Below are positions 14,923 through 22,960 of a stretch of DNA of 35,143 nt, in pieces (positions within the stretch are counted from its first letter, which is position 1; every line of letters starts with the position of its first letter). The translations under genes and the position numbers were made by a program. The notes beneath the pieces were generated by a model. That model searched no databases, was not told where the DNA came from, and was given only the letters and a program-made list of their open reading frames with translations. Location: positions 1 through 35,143 of the forward strand of contig CALAHN010000006.1 of NCBI GenBank assembly GCA_937891825.1, given 5' to 3'. The DNA is from an uncultured Alphaproteobacteria bacterium. Lineage in GTDB: Bacteria; Pseudomonadota; Alphaproteobacteria; Bin95.

Positions 14923-17845
14923 GGAGCCGCTCCCCTTCAGGATCGATGAAGACCGGATCGACAATTCTGACGGCGGCGCTTTCGCCCATCACCGGGGAGA
15001 CGACGAATGCAGCCTCGCCGATCCGCCCGCGCCCGGCCCGGACCAGGGCGAGCGCGATCATCCGGCCGCGTTCGGCGCTATAGGCATAGGAGGTGACATG
15101 GCCGAGCGACGGCCGGGGCTGGTCGCCCAGATCCTCCGCCGTGACCTGGGCGCCGACGGGAATGCGGGCATCTGCCGCCTCGGCGATCAGGCCGACCAGT
15201 TGCTTCCGGTCGGCTTCCTGGAGTGCCGGGAATGCCTGGGCCGGAACGCCGATCGCATCCTTCCGGGCCGAGACCATGCCAGCGAGCCCAAGGTCCGCCG
15301 GGGTCGTACGGCCGTCGGCTTCGGCATGGGTGACATGGCCCTTCTCGATCCGGAGCGCGCCCATCGCTTCCGTGCCGTAGACGACAAGGCCGTGGGGCCG
15401 CCCGGCCGCGACCAGACCTTGCCAGAGCGCCGCGCCCCGGTTCGCGCCGATGTTGATTTCATAGGAAAGCTCGCCGGAATAGCTCATCCGCATGATCCGC
15501 GCCCGCCCGCCGAACAGCCGCGTCTCCACGAGCCGCATCATCGGCAGCGCGGCGTTCGAGACGTCGAGGTCCGGCGCGATGGCCTTGAGCAGCGTTCGCG
15601 CCTTCGGGCCGGCCAGCGCGACCGCAAACCATTCCTCGCTCACCGGCGTCGCATAGGCGTCGAGCTCCGGCCAGATAACCTGCAGCGCATGCTCCATATG
15701 CTGGTAGACCGCGCTGGCGCCGCCCGTGGTGCAGGTGACGTGAAAGCGATCCGCCGCCAGACGGAAAACCACGCCGTCGTCGAAGACGCGGCCGTCTTCC
15801 CGAAGCATCAGGCCATAGCGGCCGCGCCCCGGTTTCAGGGTCGAAAGCGTGTTGCAATACAGCCGGTCGAGCAGCGTCGCCGCGTCCGGGCCGGAGACGT
15901 CGATCTTGCCGAGGGTCGAGACGTCGACCATGCCGACGCCGGCGCGCACGGCGAGGGCCTCCGCCCGGTAAGCTTCGCCGACGGTTTTGCCGTTCGCCGG
16001 ATAGAATTGCGGCCGGCGCCAGAGGCCGGCGTCGATGAAGGTCGCGCCTGCCTGTTCATGCCAGGCGTCGGCGGCGGTGCGGCGTATGGCGTGGCCGACC
16101 TCGCCGAAATCGCCGCCGGCGACCGCGCCGAAGGTCACAGGCGTCGCGGGCGGGCGGAAGGTGGTGACGCCGGTCGCCGCGATGTCCTTTCCGGTCGCCG
16201 CCGCCAGCAGCGCCAAGCCGATCGGCCCGGCAAGCTTGCCCTGATCCGTGCCCATGCCAAGGGTCGTGTAGCGCTTCACATGTTCGATGGAGTGGTAGCC
16301 TTCGCGGGCGGCGAGCGCGATGTCCTTGTCCGCGACGTCGTTCTGGAGATCGACGAAGCGCGGCCCGCCGGTCAGGTTCGGCAAGTCCCAGGGCGCCGGG
16401 GCGTCGGCCGCGGGCGGCGGCGGCCGAAGCGGCAGCGGCGCGTTCGCCCCCGCCTCGTCGCCGTCCCGGATCGCGGCCTGCAGATCGAAGACGCCGCGCG
16501 CGCCGCCGGCCGAGCGATTGTCCGCGACCGGCGGTCCCGGCAGGAACGCCCGGAAATCCGGGTCCCAGAGCAAGGCGCCGCGCGCCTGGGCGTGCAATTG
16601 CAAGGTCGGCCCGAAACCGCCCGCGGTCAAAATCGCATCCGCCTGCATGGTCTCGACGAGATGGGGCCGGGGTCCCAGCCGCCAGATTTCCGCCGCCGTC
16701 ACCCGCCGCTTTCCGTGCGCCCGTGCGACCATGGCGCCCGCAAATGTCGGCAAGCCAGCCGCCTCCGCGCGGCGCGCGGCAGCGCCGGGATCGGGACGCA
16801 GATCGACGATGGCGCGGACGGTCGCGCCGGCGGCGGTCAGGTCGGCGGCCAGTTCGTAGATCGTATCGTCCGATCCGAAGATCACCGGCGTTCGCCCCGC
16901 CAGGACGCCATAGCGCCAGAGATAGCGCCGCGCCGCGCTCGCCAGCATCACGCCGGGGCGGTCGTTATCCGCGAACAGCAAGGGGCGCTCATGGGCGCCG
17001 GTCGCGATGACGACCCGTTCGGCGTGGATTTGCCAGAACCGCTCGACAGGCTTGCCGTCGCCGACCGGCGCGGCGTCGCAGGGCCGCTCCGCCAGGGTTA
17101 GGGTCTGGTTGTCGTAGTATCCGGCGACGGTCGTGTTCGCCAGCAACCGGACGTTCGGCAGCGCCGCCAGCGCCTGGAGCGTTTCGGCGAGCCAGGCCCG
17201 GTGGGGGCCGTCGCCCCGGTCATGCAGGCCGCCGCCGAACGCGGGGCCGCTATGGGCGAGCACGACGTCCATGCCCGCGCGGCCCGCTGCGAGCGCCGCC
17301 GCGAGGCCGGCCGGGCCGCCGCCCGCGACCAGGACGTCCGTATGGCCATGGCGCCGCGCATAGATGTCAGGATCGGCCATTCTGGGCGGCGGGCCGAGGC
17401 CCGCCAGCTTGCGGATCAGGCGTTCATAGCGCAGCCACTGGGACGCGGGCCACATGAAGGTCTTATAGTAGAAGCCCGCCGGCAGCACGGCGCGGGCCAG
17501 GTCGAGCAAGCCGAAGGCGTCATGGCGCAAGCTCGGCCAGCGGTTCTGGCTCCGGACCTGCAGACCGGGCGTCGCCGGGATCGTCGTCGCGCGGGCGTTC
17601 GGCGTCAGTCGGCCGCCATCGTTCAGGACGACGAGCGCGTTCGGCTCCTGGGCGCCGGGCGCGAACAGGCCGCGCGGCCGATGCAGCTTGAAGCTCCGCC
17701 CGACGAGCGGATCGCCGGCCGCCAGGAGGGCGGAGGCGACCGTGTCGCCCGCGAGGAAGGGCACGCGGCGGCCGTCGAAGGTGAAACTGCCGGTCGACGC
17801 GCGGTCGATCAGCCAGCCGCCTTCAGCGGTACGATTGCGGGTCAT
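14915..17845 (-). CDS. soxA: Sarcosine oxidase, alpha subunit
   Basis: The gene encodes 976 aa, the normal length for SoxA. The N-terminal ferredoxin-like domain contains FLAGDTVASALLAAG and LVGRSFKLHRPRGLF, with no cluster-binding cysteines, as usual in this family. A dinucleotide-binding domain follows with VLVAGGGPAGLAAALAAGRA near residue 172 (the NAD site in characterised enzymes). The C-terminal third is the aminomethyltransferase-like, tetrahydrofolate-binding domain, entered around YPANGKTVGEAYRAE and including MSYSGELSYEINI. This domain passes the methylene group from the oxidised substrate to folate. ATGA overlap with soxD upstream and an eight-base overlap with soxG downstream show strict coupling. 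The folD gene elsewhere in the window could recycle 5,10-methylene-THF. Confidence 0.93.
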   Translation of the reverse strand: MTRNRTAEGGWLIDRASTGSFTFDGRRVPFLAGDTVASALLAAGDPLVGRSFKLHRPRGLFAPGAQEPNALVVLNDGGRLTPNARATTIPATPGLQVRSQNRWPSLRHDAFGLLDLARAVLPAGFYYKTFMWPASQWLRYERLIRKLAGLGPPPRMADPDIYARRHGHTDVLVAGGGPAGLAAALAAGRAGMDVVLAHSGPAFGGGLHDRGDGPHRAWLAETLQALAALPNVRLLANTTVAGYYDNQTLTLAERPCDAAPVGDGKPVERFWQIHAERVVIATGAHERPLLFADNDRPGVMLASAARRYLWRYGVLAGRTPVIFGSDDTIYELAADLTAAGATVRAIVDLRPDPGAAARRAEAAGLPTFAGAMVARAHGKRRVTAAEIWRLGPRPHLVETMQADAILTAGGFGPTLQLHAQARGALLWDPDFRAFLPGPPVADNRSAGGARGVFDLQAAIRDGDEAGANAPLPLRPPPPAADAPAPWDLPNLTGGPRFVDLQNDVADKDIALAAREGYHSIEHVKRYTTLGMGTDQGKLAGPIGLALLAAATGKDIAATGVTTFRPPATPVTFGAVAGGDFGEVGHAIRRTAADAWHEQAGATFIDAGLWRRPQFYPANGKTVGEAYRAEALAVRAGVGMVDVSTLGKIDVSGPDAATLLDRLYCNTLSTLKPGRGRYGLMLREDGRVFDDGVVFRLAADRFHVTCTTGGASAVYQHMEHALQVIWPELDAYATPVSEEWFAVALAGPKARTLLKAIAPDLDVSNAALPMMRLVETRLFGGRARIMRMSYSGELSYEINIGANRGAALWQGLVAAGRPHGLVVYGTEAMGALRIEKGHVTHAEADGRTTPADLGLAGMVSARKDAIGVPAQAFPALQEADRKQLVGLIAEAADARIPVGAQVTAEDLGDQPRPSLGHVTSYAYSAERGRMIALALVRAGRGRIGEAAFVVSPVMGESAAVRIVDPVFIDPEGERLRG

Positions 17846-18108
17846 GACGCGGCGTCCCGGGCCTGCCGGACCTGGCCGATGGCATGGGTCACGGTATCCC
17901 GCTCGACCACGAGCCAGCTATGGCAGCCGGAGGCGTGCAGCCAGAGCTCCGTATGCGGACCCTTAGGATTGTCGCGCTCATAGATATAGGCGGCCCAGGC
18001 GTCCAGACTGGCGGTCTTGGGATCGGGCCGGCGAACGGTCGCGTCGCCGCCATAGACGAATTCCGTCTCGGGCCGGACGCCGCAATGGGGGCAGGGGATC
18101 AGCAGCAT
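17842..18108 (-). CDS. soxD: Sarcosine oxidase, delta subunit
   Basis: The gene encodes 88 aa. The family is unmistakable: MLLIPCPHCGVRPETEF at the N-terminus, with the CPxCG zinc-binding motif, then RDNPKGPHTELWLHASGCHSW, which brings the remaining Cys/His ligands. SoxD is the small zinc-binding subunit of the heterotetramer. It starts three bases after the soxB stop and overlaps the soxA start by four. Confidence 0.93.
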   Translation of the reverse strand: MLLIPCPHCGVRPETEFVYGGDATVRRPDPKTASLDAWAAYIYERDNPKGPHTELWLHASGCHSWLVVERDTVTHAIGQVRQARDAAS

Positions 18109-18111
18109 CGG

Positions 18112-19383
18112 TCAGTGCGCTTTCGGGTAAGGGCCGGCGCCCTTTTCGTCGATCACGGCCGAGCGGCCGAAGCGGTCGAGCGTGAAGGCGGCGTTGAGCG
18201 GGTGCGGTTCGCCGGTCGCGATCGTGTGGGCGAAACACCAGCCGGACGCTGGCGTCGCCTTGAAGCCGCCGTAACACCAGCCGCCGTCGAAAAACAGGCC
18301 GGGGATCGGCGTCTTGCCGATGATCGGGCTGCCGTCCATGGTCATGTCCATGACCCCCGCCCATTGCCGCATCCATTTCAGCCGGGAGATGTTCGGGAAC
18401 ATTTCGATGGCCGCGGCCGTCACTTCGTGGATGTTCGGCATCGTGCCGCGCTGGCCATAGGAATTATAGCCGTCGAGGCCGCCGCCGAGCAGCACTTCGC
18501 CCTTGTCGGTCTGGCTGATGTAGAAGTGCAGGGCGCCGGTCGAAACGACGACGTCGAGGAAGGGTTTGACCGGCTCCGAGACGAACGCCTGCAGCAGGTG
18601 CGACTCGATCGGCAGGCGCATGCCCGCCAGCCCCATGACATGGCCGGAATGGCCCGCGACCGCGACGCCGACCTTGTCGGACGCGATCGGCCCCCGGGTC
18701 GTCAGGACGCCCGTGACCCGACCGTCGGCGCCGCGCTGAAAGCCCGTCACCTCGCAGTTCTGGATGATGTCGACGCCCCGGTTGTCAGCCCCGCGGGCGA
18801 AGCCCCAGGCGACCGCGTCATGGCGCGCCACGCCGCCGCGCGGCTGGGAAAGCGCGCCGAGGATCGGCCAGCGCGCATCGCGCCCAAGGTTCATGTCCGG
18901 CACGCGCCTGGCGAGCGCTGCCCGGTCAAGGAATTCGGCGTCGATGCCATAGAGGCGCAGCGCATTGTAGCGCCGCATCGTCGCTTCCATTTCGCCCGGC
19001 GTATGGCAGGTATTGATGACGCTCCGCTGGCTGAACATCACGTTGAAGTTCAGATCGGCCGAAAGGCCTTCCCAGAGCTTCAGGGAATGCTCGTAGAAAT
19101 GGGCGTTCGGCTCCAGCAGATAGTTCGAGCGGACGATGGTGGTATTCCGGCCGGTATTGCCGCCGCCGATCCAGCCGCGCTCCAGGACAGCGACATTCGT
19201 CAGCCCATGCAGTTTCGCCAGATAATACGCCGTCGCGAGGCCGTGGCCGCCGCCGCCGACGACGATGGCGTCATAGCGCGGCTTCGGCTCCGGATGCCGG
19301 ATCGCAGGCTTCCAGCGCTTGTGGCCGCTGATCGCGTGCCGGACAAGCGCTGGAAACGAGTATCGGTCGCGAAATGCGCTCAA
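18112..19383 (-). CDS. soxB: Sarcosine oxidase, beta subunit
   Basis: I place the start at TTG 19383, giving 423 aa beginning with SAFRDRYSFPALVRHA, which matches the usual SoxB N-terminus. No ATG exists in frame near here, and upstream codons are shadow sequence of the racemase gene. The TTG overlaps the racemase stop as TTGA. The FAD-binding motif is AIVVGGGGHGLATAYYLAK at about residues 39-57, followed by GWIGGGNTGRNTTIVRSNYL. His188 in ARHDAVAWG is at the position that carries covalent FMN in characterised enzymes. C-terminal GLFFDGGWCYGGFKATPASG is also typical. SoxB holds the site where sarcosine is oxidised. Confidence 0.92.
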   Translation of the reverse strand: MSAFRDRYSFPALVRHAISGHKRWKPAIRHPEPKPRYDAIVVGGGGHGLATAYYLAKLHGLTNVAVLERGWIGGGNTGRNTTIVRSNYLLEPNAHFYEHSLKLWEGLSADLNFNVMFSQRSVINTCHTPGEMEATMRRYNALRLYGIDAEFLDRAALARRVPDMNLGRDARWPILGALSQPRGGVARHDAVAWGFARGADNRGVDIIQNCEVTGFQRGADGRVTGVLTTRGPIASDKVGVAVAGHSGHVMGLAGMRLPIESHLLQAFVSEPVKPFLDVVVSTGALHFYISQTDKGEVLLGGGLDGYNSYGQRGTMPNIHEVTAAAIEMFPNISRLKWMRQWAGVMDMTMDGSPIIGKTPIPGLFFDGGWCYGGFKATPASGWCFAHTIATGEPHPLNAAFTLDRFGRSAVIDEKGAGPYPKAH

Positions 19384-20531
19384 GCTTGCTTGACCGCGCC
19401 GGCGGCTTCCAGGCGCTGCACTTCGGCCGCGGGGAAGCCCCAGGCTTCGAGCGTCGCGCGCGTATGCTGGCCGGGCGCGGTCGCCCCGCTGGCGACGGCC
19501 GTCGGCGTGCCGACGAAGCGCGGCGCCGGCGCCGGCTGCTTGTAGCCGTCGACCTCGACGAAGGTGCCGCGCGCGATGTTGTGCGGATGCTCCATCGCTT
19601 CCGACATCGTCAGCACGGCGCCGAAGCAGACGTCGGAATCCTCCATCAGATCGACCCATTCCTGCCGGGTCTTGGTCTTGAAGACCTCCGCGAGCTTGGC
19701 GCGGTTATCGGGCCAGCGGTCCCGGTCCGCCTGGGGATAGAGGTCGTCGTCCTTCAGGCCGGTTTTCTGTTTCAGCAGCGCGTAGAACTGCGGCTCGATC
19801 GAGCCGATGGAAATATGCCGCCCATCCTTGGTTTCAAAGACGCCGTAATAATGCGCCCCGCCATCCAGGCGATTGTAGCCGCGCTGGTCCTCTTTCCAGA
19901 GACCGGCGGCGAGCGCGCCATACATGCCCATCATCAGCGAGGCCGAGCCTTCGACCATCGAAGCGTCGACCACCTGGCCCTTGCCGGTGCGGGCGGCCGA
20001 AATGTAGGCGGCGAGCACGCCCATGGCGAGATAGAGCGAGCCGCCGCCGAAGTCGCCGACGAGGTTCAGGGGCGGCGTCGGCGGGCCGTCGACCGGGCCG
20101 ATGCAGGAGAGCGCGCCGGAAAGCGAGATGTAGTTGATGTCATGCCCGGCGGTGTGGGCGATCGGCCCTGACTGCCCCCAGCCGGTCATCCGGCCGACGA
20201 CGAGCTTCGGGTTCCGCTCAAGCAGCACGTCGGGTCCGAGGCCAAGGCGCTCCAGCACGCCCGGCCGGAAGCCCTCGATCACGATATCGGCGGCCTCGCA
20301 GAGCTTCAGCGCCGTCTCGACGCCTTCCGGATGCTTCAGGTCGAGCGCGATGTTCGGCCGGCCGCGCGTCAGGTTGTTGAACATGTCCGGCACGGCGCCG
20401 GGCTTGCCGACATTCGCCGACCGGTCGACGCGGACGACGGTGGCGCCCATGTCCGCCAGCAGCATGCAGCAATGCGGACCCGGCCCGATGCCTGCGAATT
20501 CAACGATCTTGACGCCTTCAAGCGGACCCAT
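19380..20531 (-). CDS. Alpha-methylacyl-CoA racemase (family III CoA-transferase fold)
   Basis: The gene encodes 383 aa from the ATG at 20531, preceded by GAAGAGAGAA; the open frame extends to 21617 only as shadow sequence of the divergent gene. It starts MGPLEGVKIVEFAGIGPGPH. The racemase signature is GHDINYISLSGALS with His130, and NLVGDFGGGS with Asp160. They are spaced 30 residues apart, exactly as the catalytic His126/Asp156 pair of the mycobacterial racemase MCR. This separates it from true CaiB-type transferases, which carry an aspartate in a DxxTG motif. It epimerises the alpha carbon of 2-methylacyl-CoA esters. It is the first gene of the sox operon, with no evident metabolic link to sarcosine. 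Confidence 0.85.
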   Translation of the reverse strand: MGPLEGVKIVEFAGIGPGPHCCMLLADMGATVVRVDRSANVGKPGAVPDMFNNLTRGRPNIALDLKHPEGVETALKLCEAADIVIEGFRPGVLERLGLGPDVLLERNPKLVVGRMTGWGQSGPIAHTAGHDINYISLSGALSCIGPVDGPPTPPLNLVGDFGGGSLYLAMGVLAAYISAARTGKGQVVDASMVEGSASLMMGMYGALAAGLWKEDQRGYNRLDGGAHYYGVFETKDGRHISIGSIEPQFYALLKQKTGLKDDDLYPQADRDRWPDNRAKLAEVFKTKTRQEWVDLMEDSDVCFGAVLTMSEAMEHPHNIARGTFVEVDGYKQPAPAPRFVGTPTAVASGATAPGQHTRATLEAWGFPAAEVQRLEAAGAVKQA

Positions 20532-20572
20532 GGCAGTTCTCTCTTCTATGGCGGATAAACGGTTCGACGGGC

Positions 20573-20602
20573 AGAATAGCCATGTCCCAGCACGATTGGA
20601 AA
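20573..20602 (-). promoter_or_regulatory. Candidate promoter of the racemase-sox operon
   Basis: On the minus strand TTTCCA (20597-20602) and TATTCT (20573-20578) are separated by 18 bases, each matching the sigma-70 consensus at four of six positions. The -10 lies about 42 bases upstream of the racemase ATG, in the 78-base gap shared with the divergent CoA-transferase gene. The evidence is spacing and consensus only. Confidence 0.3.
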
Positions 20603-20609
20603 CCGCTTG

Positions 20610-21812
20610 ATGGATGACCGCCAACCCTTCGACGGCCTGAAGGTGATCGACTTTACCCGTGTCGTCTCCGGCCCTTACGCGGCCGCGCAACTGGCGATGC
20701 TGGGGGCGGACGTGATCAAGATCGAAAGTCCCGATGGCGGAGACGAAGCGCGGCAGATGTCGCCGAACGCCGAACTCGCGGCCCGGAACATGGCGCCGAT
20801 GTATATGGCGTGCGCCGTCAACAAGCGGTCGGTCGCGCTCGACCTCAAGAACCCGGCGGCGCGGGACGCGGCCGAGCGGCTGATCCTCGCCGCCGATGTC
20901 GTGATGGAGAATTTCCGGCCCGGCGTCATCGACCGCCTGGGCCTTGGCTATGCGGCGATGTCGGCCAGGAAGCCGGATCTCGTCTGGTGCTCGATCTCGG
21001 GCTTCGGGCAGACAGGGCCGCGCGCCGGGTCGGCTGCCTATGACGCGCGCCTGCAGGCGATGTCCGGGCTGATGTCGATCACAGGCCAGCCGGAGAGCGG
21101 GCCGGTCCGGGCTGGCTATGCGGTCGTCGATGCGGCGACGGGCATGGCGGCGGCGTTCGCGACGGCGGCGGCGCTGGTCCAGCGGGCGCGGACCGGGCGC
21201 GGCCAGCATATCGACGTGCCGATGCTGGACGCCGCCTTGTCGCACATGGCGCCGTCGGTCGCGGAATGGTCGGTCGCGGGCGTGACGCCGGGCCTTTCCG
21301 GCAATCAGGGAACTTCGGGGCGGCCGACCGCCAATCTGTTCCGCTGCCGCGACGGCTTCGTGATGATGGCGGCCAATAACGAGCGGCAATATCAGGCGCT
21401 GGCGGCAGCGATCGACGCGCCGGCGCTGGTCGAGGATCCGCGTTTTCAGGATTGGGAAAGCCGCAAGGCCAATACCGGCACCCTCCGCGCGCTGATCGAG
21501 GCCGCTTTCATGGAGCACGACGGCGCGGCGCTGGAAGCGACGCTTGACGCCGCCGGCGTGCCGGCGTCCCGGGTGCGGGATATCCCGGCGACGCTGGCCG
21601 ATCCCCAAATCGCCCATCGCGGCCTGATGACCGCGTTCGATACAGCGTCAGGCGGCATCGGCCAGCCTTACGCGCTTGTCGGCGCGCCGTTCAGTTTCGC
21701 CTGGGGCGGCCCGGCGATCACCCGCGCGCCGCCGACGCTTGGGCAGGATACGGAAACGGTGCTGGCGGAAGCGGGACTAGATCAGGCAGCGATCAAAGCC
21801 GCCATGTCTTGA
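20610..21812 (+). CDS. CaiB/BaiF family CoA-transferase (class III)
   Basis: The gene encodes 400 aa from the ATG at 20610. It opens with FDGLKVIDFTRVVSGPYAAA and contains LGADVIKIESPDGGD and NKRSVALDLKNPAARD, all standard for class III CoA-transferases. Asp174 in VVDAATGMAAA corresponds to the catalytic Asp169 of formyl-CoA transferase, which forms the acyl-anhydride and aspartyl-CoA intermediates. The protein should move CoA between carboxylic acids. It is divergent from the racemase at 20531. The two share a fold but differ in catalytic residues, so they are distinct enzymes rather than copies. Its last 20 bases overlap the convergent aminotransferase gene. Confidence 0.87.
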   Translation: MDDRQPFDGLKVIDFTRVVSGPYAAAQLAMLGADVIKIESPDGGDEARQMSPNAELAARNMAPMYMACAVNKRSVALDLKNPAARDAAERLILAADVVMENFRPGVIDRLGLGYAAMSARKPDLVWCSISGFGQTGPRAGSAAYDARLQAMSGLMSITGQPESGPVRAGYAVVDAATGMAAAFATAAALVQRARTGRGQHIDVPMLDAALSHMAPSVAEWSVAGVTPGLSGNQGTSGRPTANLFRCRDGFVMMAANNERQYQALAAAIDAPALVEDPRFQDWESRKANTGTLRALIEAAFMEHDGAALEATLDAAGVPASRVRDIPATLADPQIAHRGLMTAFDTASGGIGQPYALVGAPFSFAWGGPAITRAPPTLGQDTETVLAEAGLDQAAIKAAMS

Positions 21813-22935
21813 GGCGGCGTGCGGCCTCGGCGACCGAGGCCTGGTCGGCGCAAAAGCTGAAGCGGATAAAGCGGCCGCCGTCGGTCGGCTGAAAATCGTA
21901 ACCCGGCGTCGCCGCGACGCCGATTTCATCCAGCATGGCCTTGCAGAGAGCGCCGGAATCGTTGGCGAGGCTGCTCGAGTCCACATAGATGGAGAAAGCG
22001 CCGTCAGGGGGCGCGGCGGGCGCCAGGCCCCTGTCCGTCAGCGCCGCCAGCAGGACCTTGCGATTGGCGGCATAGACCGCCTTGTTCGCCTCAAGCTCCG
22101 GCCTGCAGTCGAAGGCGGCCGTGGCGGCGATCTGGGACAGGGTCGGCGGCGAAATGAAGAAATTCTGCGCCAGCCTCTCGAAGCCGTCGATCACATCCTC
22201 CGGCACGATCGACCAGCCGATGCGCCAGCCCGTCATCGCGTAATATTTCGAGAAGCTGTTGATGACGATGGCCGAGGGCGAGATCGCCGCCGTCTCGGCT
22301 TCGTGCTCATAGTGCAGGCCGTGATAGATTTCGTCGGAAATCAGCCGCACGCCCTGGTCGTCGCACCAGCGGGCGAGGCGATGCAGTTCGCCCGGCAGGA
22401 ACATCGATCCCGTCGGATTGGAGGGACTGGCGACGATGACGCCAGCAAGATCGCCCAGACCCTGCAGCGCTTCCGGCGTCGGCTGAAAGCGCGTTTCGGG
22501 GCCGACCGCGATCGGCACGACCTCGATATCGAGCGCCTTCAGGATATTCCGGTAGCAAGGATAGCTTGGGTCGGCGAGCGCCACCCGGTCGCCGGCCTCG
22601 AAACAGGCGAGGAAGGCCAGCAGGAACCCGCCGGAGGACCCGGTCGTCGCCGCGACGCGCCGCTCGGGCAGGTCGAGGTCATAGGTGTCGGCATAGTGGG
22701 CGGCGATCCGGGCGCGCAGGGGCGGAACGCCAAGCGCGCCGGTATAGCCAAGCACGTCCCCCTCCAGCGCTTCGGCGGCGGCCCGGCGCACGCCCTTCGG
22801 CGCCTGAAAGCCGGGCTGGCCGATTTCCAGGTGCAGCACGTCCTTGCCTTCGGCGGCGCGCGCCTCCGCCGCCCGAACCACCTCCATCACCAGGAAGGGC
22901 GCGACATCGCCCCTGGACGCGAGCTTGAGCGCCAT
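21793..22935 (-). CDS. PLP-dependent aminotransferase, class I/II
   Basis: The gene encodes 380 aa from the ATG at 22935, chosen because GGAAGGA lies upstream; the frame to 22986 runs into the previous gene. Fold type I features are clear: LEIGQPGFQAPKGV, then ATTGSSGGFLLAFLACF, the SPSNPTGSMF motif with the PLP-contacting Asn, ISDEIYHGL with the Asp that binds the pyridine nitrogen, and SFSKYYAMTGWRIGW with the Schiff-base Lys. The substrate-carboxylate Arg is in RFIRFSFC near the C-terminus. It resembles the aspartate/aromatic aminotransferase group; the amino donor is not determinable. It starts 25 bases after the glutamyltransferase-like gene, on the same strand. Confidence 0.88.
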   Translation of the reverse strand: MALKLASRGDVAPFLVMEVVRAAEARAAEGKDVLHLEIGQPGFQAPKGVRRAAAEALEGDVLGYTGALGVPPLRARIAAHYADTYDLDLPERRVAATTGSSGGFLLAFLACFEAGDRVALADPSYPCYRNILKALDIEVVPIAVGPETRFQPTPEALQGLGDLAGVIVASPSNPTGSMFLPGELHRLARWCDDQGVRLISDEIYHGLHYEHEAETAAISPSAIVINSFSKYYAMTGWRIGWSIVPEDVIDGFERLAQNFFISPPTLSQIAATAAFDCRPELEANKAVYAANRKVLLAALTDRGLAPAAPPDGAFSIYVDSSSLANDSGALCKAMLDEIGVAATPGYDFQPTDGGRFIRFSFCADQASVAEAARRLKTWRL

Positions 22936-22960
22936 GGTTTCCAGTTCCTTCCTGCAGTCG

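Noticed and set aside
15098-17101. Long plus-strand open frame of 667 codons opposite soxA
   Set aside because: It is antisense to a full-length, motif-complete soxA, is rich in Arg/Gly/Ala/Asp typical of high-GC shadow frames, and has no recognisable domain or ribosome-binding site.
17884-19545. Plus-strand open frame of 553 codons opposite soxB and soxD
   Set aside because: It is antisense to well-supported genes, with repetitive Arg/Ala/Asp composition and no domain.
20532-21617. N-terminal extension of the racemase reading frame to 745 codons
   Set aside because: The extension is antisense to the CoA-transferase gene and has low-complexity Arg-rich sequence; the ATG at 20531 gives a normal full-length family member with a ribosome-binding site.
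20529-21812. Racemase and CaiB-type gene as an inverted duplication
   Set aside because: They share a fold but differ in catalytic residues (His130/Asp160 against Asp174) and are dissimilar along most of their length, so they are old paralogues, not a recent inverted repeat.
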